A stretch of DNA of 64,000 bases from NCBI RefSeq assembly GCF_019112545.1, contig NW_025064882.1, forward strand, positions 1,812,928 to 1,876,927. The letters run 5' to 3'. This stretch comes from Guyanagaster necrorhizus (taxonomy: Eukaryota; Basidiomycota; Agaricomycetes; Agaricales; Physalacriaceae). The position numbers and the translations under genes were made by a program. Position 1 is the stretch's first letter. Each line of letters opens with the position of its first letter. The notes below the pieces were generated by a model. The model had not been told where the DNA came from and ran no database searches. It saw only the letters and a program-made list of their open reading frames with translations. Shown piece after piece: positions 59,882 through 64,000 of the stretch.

Positions 59882-60755
59882 TCACAGCTTGGACATGTTT
59901 GGCTGCATTTTATTCAGGAAAGCTGAAGCGATAATCCTTCCGGTGTCTTTGTTGATAATCTGAAGATGATTTAATTACCAAGGAAAAGGGACAGACGTCA
60001 ACGTACCTCACACCGGGACGTCATAACCCTTCCACCTAATGATACCGAAGTACTTATGATGCGAATGCGAGCGCCCCTGACGACGCGGTCAGAACGAGTT
60101 GAAAAACCTTGAAACACGGACTCACAAGGATGCGGGGGAATGGAAGAGGACGTTCATGCCTTGTGTCACGCCAACGCCATTGACACCTTGCACTAAGCCG
60201 AGGACGACTAGCGGAGTGCTGCAGCAACTAAACGGTACGGTCGCGTCAGAACTAGGGCCATCCTCCCAGAGATAGAGAGGCCCTTACTTGTCTATGAGAT
60301 ACGTTATGCAGCCACCATGTAGCATGCCAGCACCGTTCAGCATATCTGTGAACAAATAGCAGACATTTAGATAAAAGCTTTATAAGAATGTGCTGAGAGG
60401 AAACGAACGCACGTTTACTGACGACGACTTCTGCGATTGTGGTGGCTTCAAGCCGACCGTGGTGTTCCAACCGTCTGTCGACGTTGATATCGACAAATTT
60501 GACATCTTTGCCGGCCTGATAACCGAAACAATCTTCATCTCCAACACCATATGAAAAGTATGTGTTGTAGTTGAGCCGTTTGATATCGTCACCGACGTTT
60601 CCTGTCGTTGCAGAGACATCGCCGTGATCAGGCAACGAGGCGGGATCCACCCAAGCGGAGGTCTCTGGGGTTATCCTCGACGACCGAGAAGAGGGAACGG
60701 AAACTGGTGTTTCGGTTGCTGTCGAAGCGGAGGTGTGCAGTCTAGCAGCAGACAT
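59882..60755 (-). CDS. PaaI-type (HotDog fold) acyl-CoA thioesterase family protein
   Basis: Hydrolyses acyl-CoA thioesters in characterised relatives; the substrate here is unknown. It starts MSAARLHTSASTATETPVSV at 60755, a possible mitochondrial targeting sequence. The N-terminal exon runs through NTYFSYGVGDEDCFGYQAGK and DINVDRRLEHHGRLEATTIA, EVVVSK. After an intron comes the HotDog core MLNGAGMLHGGCITYLID with the family HGG motif, then STPLVVLGLVQGVNGVGVTQ, GMNVLFHSPASL, ARIRIISTSVSLGGRVMTSR and INKDTGRIIASAFLNKMQPN, ending MSKL with TGA at 59882-59884. Four introns. Length ~215 aa fits the family with an N-terminal extension. Confidence 0.84.
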
Positions 60756-62396
60756 AGCGAAGAAAGTCAAAGAAAACAGAGGGGCTCGACAGGAAATATG
60801 ATGGAATGTGGGACCAGGCTTTATATCGAGACAGAAGTATGGAAGCCACACGTGCCTGGACCGTTTTGGTGAAGGTCTGCACAAGATTCAGAGGTTATCC
60901 ACGGTTCTCCGCGCGACTAAACAAGTAACTTGCCGGGAATGGATACCTTCCCTATAGCCGATGGTTTTTCTGCGGATCCCTACAAGAGATAACAACGGAG
61001 GAAAGCCGAACAGCAGGCACGATGCCATTCTTCCCCCTCCCCCCCAAGAGCGGATGTCTGGGCCCCAGAGTACAGATACCAGAGTAACCTATCAGCCGGA
61101 CACGGATGATCTCTTTGGGATACAGGGCTGAATGTGTTGTGAAGGGTCATCAAGCAGTTTCGGTGTCGAGCTCCCTCAGCGAATCAGTGCTCATCCAGGT
61201 GAACATAGTTGATGCTGATTGGCTATATAGTATGTAATGGTCCACTATTACGTCCAGGCCGTCCGAAATTTTGCTGAGGCGCTTGCGATGATGGCAGCAT
61301 TGATAGACTGTTACAATTCAAAGTGTAGTGTGGCGACCTCCGCTCTTCCGACGACGAGGACGGAACAGCTTATTTTCCTCAATTTTCTCGCATGGCGGCC
61401 TCTGTATCATGCTGTATGCTCCGTGTGTATGTTGGTATGTTCATCAATCATCTGTTCTGATTCCTGGTGACTTGAGAACGCAGCCCGGTCGTATTTTCGG
61501 ATTGAATACCAATGAGCCCTGTTCTTCGCATCAGAAGACCGTGCGACTGCATCCTCCGGTGTAGCATGGAAAAGACGTACCTTCATTATCTCCAACGTCA
61601 TCTGCCTTGATGCTTCAATTAAGATGTACTCTTCCATCTTCGAAGCTACGTTTTACCATATGTCTCATACGACCGTGACACTTGAAACGGCATCTTCGGG
61701 AATTCCCAAGGAGACCCCCTCCAATCTCGATGCTCTCCTGCTCGAAGACAGTCAGCATATCTTACAGTTCATTACATGAGATGCTAAGAAGCAGTTTAGC
61801 CATCGCTACCACTGAGCTTGTTATGCCCAGTAACTCATTGACGGACGGGCTCACTATCCGTCAGCGGAAAGGAAGTCTAGACTCTAGAGCCAGTAAGCGA
61901 TTTCCCGCAGCACTACCTGATCACCGATGCGCTATCCGACTACCGTGAATATGGTGACCATGCATAAGCTTCACGCTGGGTGGATGCCCTATATTCGTTG
62001 CCGAACAGGTTTTGTCGCACTGTTCGGGGGATAATCGTTGCATTAGAATTTGTCAGAGAATGCTGGCTTAGGCATCGAAACCAACGTCCTATGTTGTCGG
62101 ATAGTGGTATGACTCAATTTATATACACGTCTGCACTCTGACTGTACAACCAGGGGGATGCTCGGCATTCCTGACGCGTAGCCTGAAACCACCTGTTTGC
62201 GCTGAAAAATCTGACTCGACCGTCGCTTCCGGGACCCAAATGACGTCACTAATCCAATGCAGATGAGTCCACCTTTCTTGACGCGTCTTCTACCGAACGA
62301 CTACGCAAGCTACTCCGTCGGTCTCGAGTAGTATAAAGGGTAGAAACTCAGGATATCATCTTCAATCACTATTCAACATTTACTCTCTAACTTCAA
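60756..62396. other. Gene-poor region
   Basis: 1.6 kb between divergently oriented genes. Open frames at 61237-61470 and 61682-61948 (plus) and 61407-61637 (minus) show no motif or exon chain. Contains the promoters of the thioesterase gene and of the right-hand regulator. Confidence 0.45.
62332..62337 (+). promoter_or_regulatory. TATA box of the right-hand Zn2Cys6 gene
   Basis: TATAAA within GAGTAGTATAAAGGG, 65 bp before the ATG at 62397. Confidence 0.5.
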
Positions 62397-64000
62397 ATGT
62401 CTACTTCTCGCGAAACGGCCTCATCCACCTGTGGCAGCTCCTCGTCGTCGCGGTCCTCCACCCATTTACATAAAGGCAGCGCATGCTTGAACTGCAGGTA
62501 GGGAACACATCATCGCCACATGCAGATTCTGTAAATTGATTCTACGTTTTCAAGGCGTCGCAAAATAGTGAAATAATACTGTGCTCTCATCTTGTCATAC
62601 ATGTGCTGACCATTCTTTTCCCCTTGTCGCTCAGAAATGCGACGGTCAGAGGCCTATTTGTGGGCCCTGCCTTGCATCATCAGGATTTAGTGACTGTGAA
62701 TACTCAGATAGGGGAGCAACCAGAGCTCAAGCTCTTGAAGAACAGATATCTGTCCTTCAAAGTCGAATTCAAGATTTGGAACATCCAGGTCACTCAGAGC
62801 CTTCACTCCCTCTTAGCGACCCTTACCATCGACATCGTCCAGCAGAGTTTGCGTCGACCACGGTAATATCACAGCCTCTCCAAGATATCGTAAGTGCAGG
62901 ATCCTCATTTTATTGCCTTGAAGCCTGGCTGACCTGGACACGCTCTGTTGTTTCAGGACTTCCCCATCGAGTATCGTGAAAGAATGTAAGCATAGCCATT
63001 CCGTGTTTCCGCAGGCCTCTGGCTGATATACATCTCTAGTTTGCAACGTTTCGTACAGCAAAGCAGCGAGGTCGGGTTCTTCCTGGACATTTCCCGTTTT
63101 GTAGAGTCTCTTTCCGGTGTCAGTAGAGCACAGCCGTCCCCAGCACTTCTCAGCGCAGTGTATCTTTGGGGTGTTCACCTCTCCCCAATTAGCGAGCTTT
63201 CTGCATACGAACCCATTACTCTCCAGCGTGCCATAGAAGCCGCCGCCCAAGGCCTCTCTGTCCGCCATCCGCAAATCATTGTACATTGCATCCAAGCCGA
63301 AGTTCTTATTGCAAATTACTTTTTCCGCAATGGCAGAGTACTAGAAGGGAAATACCATACAACCACCGCTGTGTCTCTCGTTCTTAGTGCACGACTCCAT
63401 AGAATTCGGTCAGCTGAGCCAACATCGGCTGATAGCTTATACATAGGCGCTGAAGCTATGCTTCTGCCGCCCGTGGATCTGGTCGAGGAAGGCGAAAGAA
63501 TAAACGCGTTTTGGACTGTACTCATTCTCAACAACTGCTGGTCTGCAGCTGATGGCTCCCCTTCCAATATATCGTACTCGAACCCAGATGCGAATGTTGA
63601 CCTTCCATGGCCGTTAGACATGGTTAGTTATCATCAGGTTCGTCTGGTTGTTATCAATACTTGTAGCCGTGTGTATTCATGAGCTTCCTTCTGTCAGGTC
63701 AATCGTCCGCCACAATATCGAACTAGTCATACCATTCAAAGGTTTCTCGCTCACGATACTGATGATTGTCATTCTCTTATAGCTCTCCACGCGAAAGCGT
63801 CCATTCTTTATGAGCAGGCTTCCCGTGTGGGAGTCAGATTCAGGCCTGGCAAGTCATTCTATATTCTACTATGTTTCAATTTCTCATTGATTTCCGGCGC
63901 TAGGCATGCAGCAGCAAGAGGCCGCGCGTTTCTTCGCAACTTTCTCGACTCTTGAAAGAGTCATTCAAAGATTTTTGGAAGAACTGCCGTCGCCAATGAC
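62397..64000 (+). CDS. Zn2Cys6 fungal-specific transcription factor (3' end outside window)
   Basis: Start MSTSRETASSTCGSSSSSRS at 62397. Three exons build the zinc cluster: GSACLNCR, RRKI, KCDGQRPICGPCLASSGFSD, CEY, with six Cys. A coiled coil follows (ALEEQISVLQSRIQDLE). The fungal-specific domain begins with LQRFVQQSSEVGFFLDISRF, PALLSAVYLWGVHLSPISEL, AIEAAAQGLSVRHPQIIVHC, IQAEVLIANYFFRNGRVLEG, VEEGERINAFWTVLILNNCW and AADGSPSNISY, a pattern common among Agaricomycete regulators. After intron(s), TIQRFLADTDDCHSLIALHA and QQQEAARFFATFSTLERVIQ continue to the window edge. It is a different subfamily from the regulator at 19825. Targets unknown. Confidence 0.85.

Overview
The window is nuclear DNA of a filamentous basidiomycete, most likely an Agaricomycete (mushroom-forming fungus). 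The signs are dense genes broken by introns of about 45-60 bp with GTRNGT donors and CTRAY branch sites, fungal-only families (two Zn2Cys6 regulators, Dgk1, Pho88/Snd3, a SLMAP/Far10-type FHA protein), and protein sequences of basidiomycete type. All gene models were read by eye. Exon joins were kept only where frame, splice sites and family conservation agreed.

Layout. 1-2155 (+): 3' part of a PSD2-type phosphatidylserine decarboxylase. 4380-5999 (-): proteasome ATPase RPT4. 7784-10075 (-): a tight pair, a conserved mitochondrial-like protein and an Old Yellow Enzyme-type oxidoreductase, followed on + by a possible tiny gene (10355-10614). 10997-14529 (-): CSE1/exportin-2, divergent from PHO88 (14705-15580, +). 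15728-17887 (-): Pol III factor BRF1. 19825-23014 (+): Zn2Cys6 regulator. 23338-24989 (+): squalene synthase ERG9. 25537-27350 (-): Ser-rich protein of unknown function. 27351-32796: gene-poor. 32797-34584 (+): CxxC zinc-finger protein. 34585-39247: gene-poor, with an apparent F-box pseudogene. 39248-43108 (-): FHA/coiled-coil tail-anchored protein and HSP60. 43962-45682: a perfect 559-bp inverted repeat around a 603-bp spacer, each arm holding a broken copy of a small Cys-rich protein gene. 45754-47275 (-): DnaJ protein and DGK1, only 16 bp apart. 47352-48963: divergent ribosomal genes RPS22 (-) and RPS17 (+). 50367-50947 (+): a third, diverged copy of the Cys-rich gene. 52818-56654 (-): QTRT2-like queuine transferase subunit and a secretory M28-like protein. 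57501-58958 (-): zuotin ZUO1. 59882-60755 (-): PaaI-type thioesterase. 62397 to the right edge (+): a second Zn2Cys6 regulator, cut off.

Most genes are housekeeping functions: protein synthesis and folding (RPS22, RPS17, ZUO1, HSP60, DnaJ, QTRT2), Pol III transcription, nuclear transport, proteolysis, and membrane lipid or sterol synthesis (PSD2, DGK1, ERG9). They do not form one pathway and there is no biosynthetic cluster.

The most unusual features are the Cys-rich gene family and its perfect palindrome-like duplication at 43962-45682, a +1 reading-frame shift shared by the diverged family members, and several co-oriented genes so close (16 bp between DGK1 and the DnaJ gene) that shared transcripts are plausible. 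I found no convincing transposon, tRNA, rRNA or CRISPR array.
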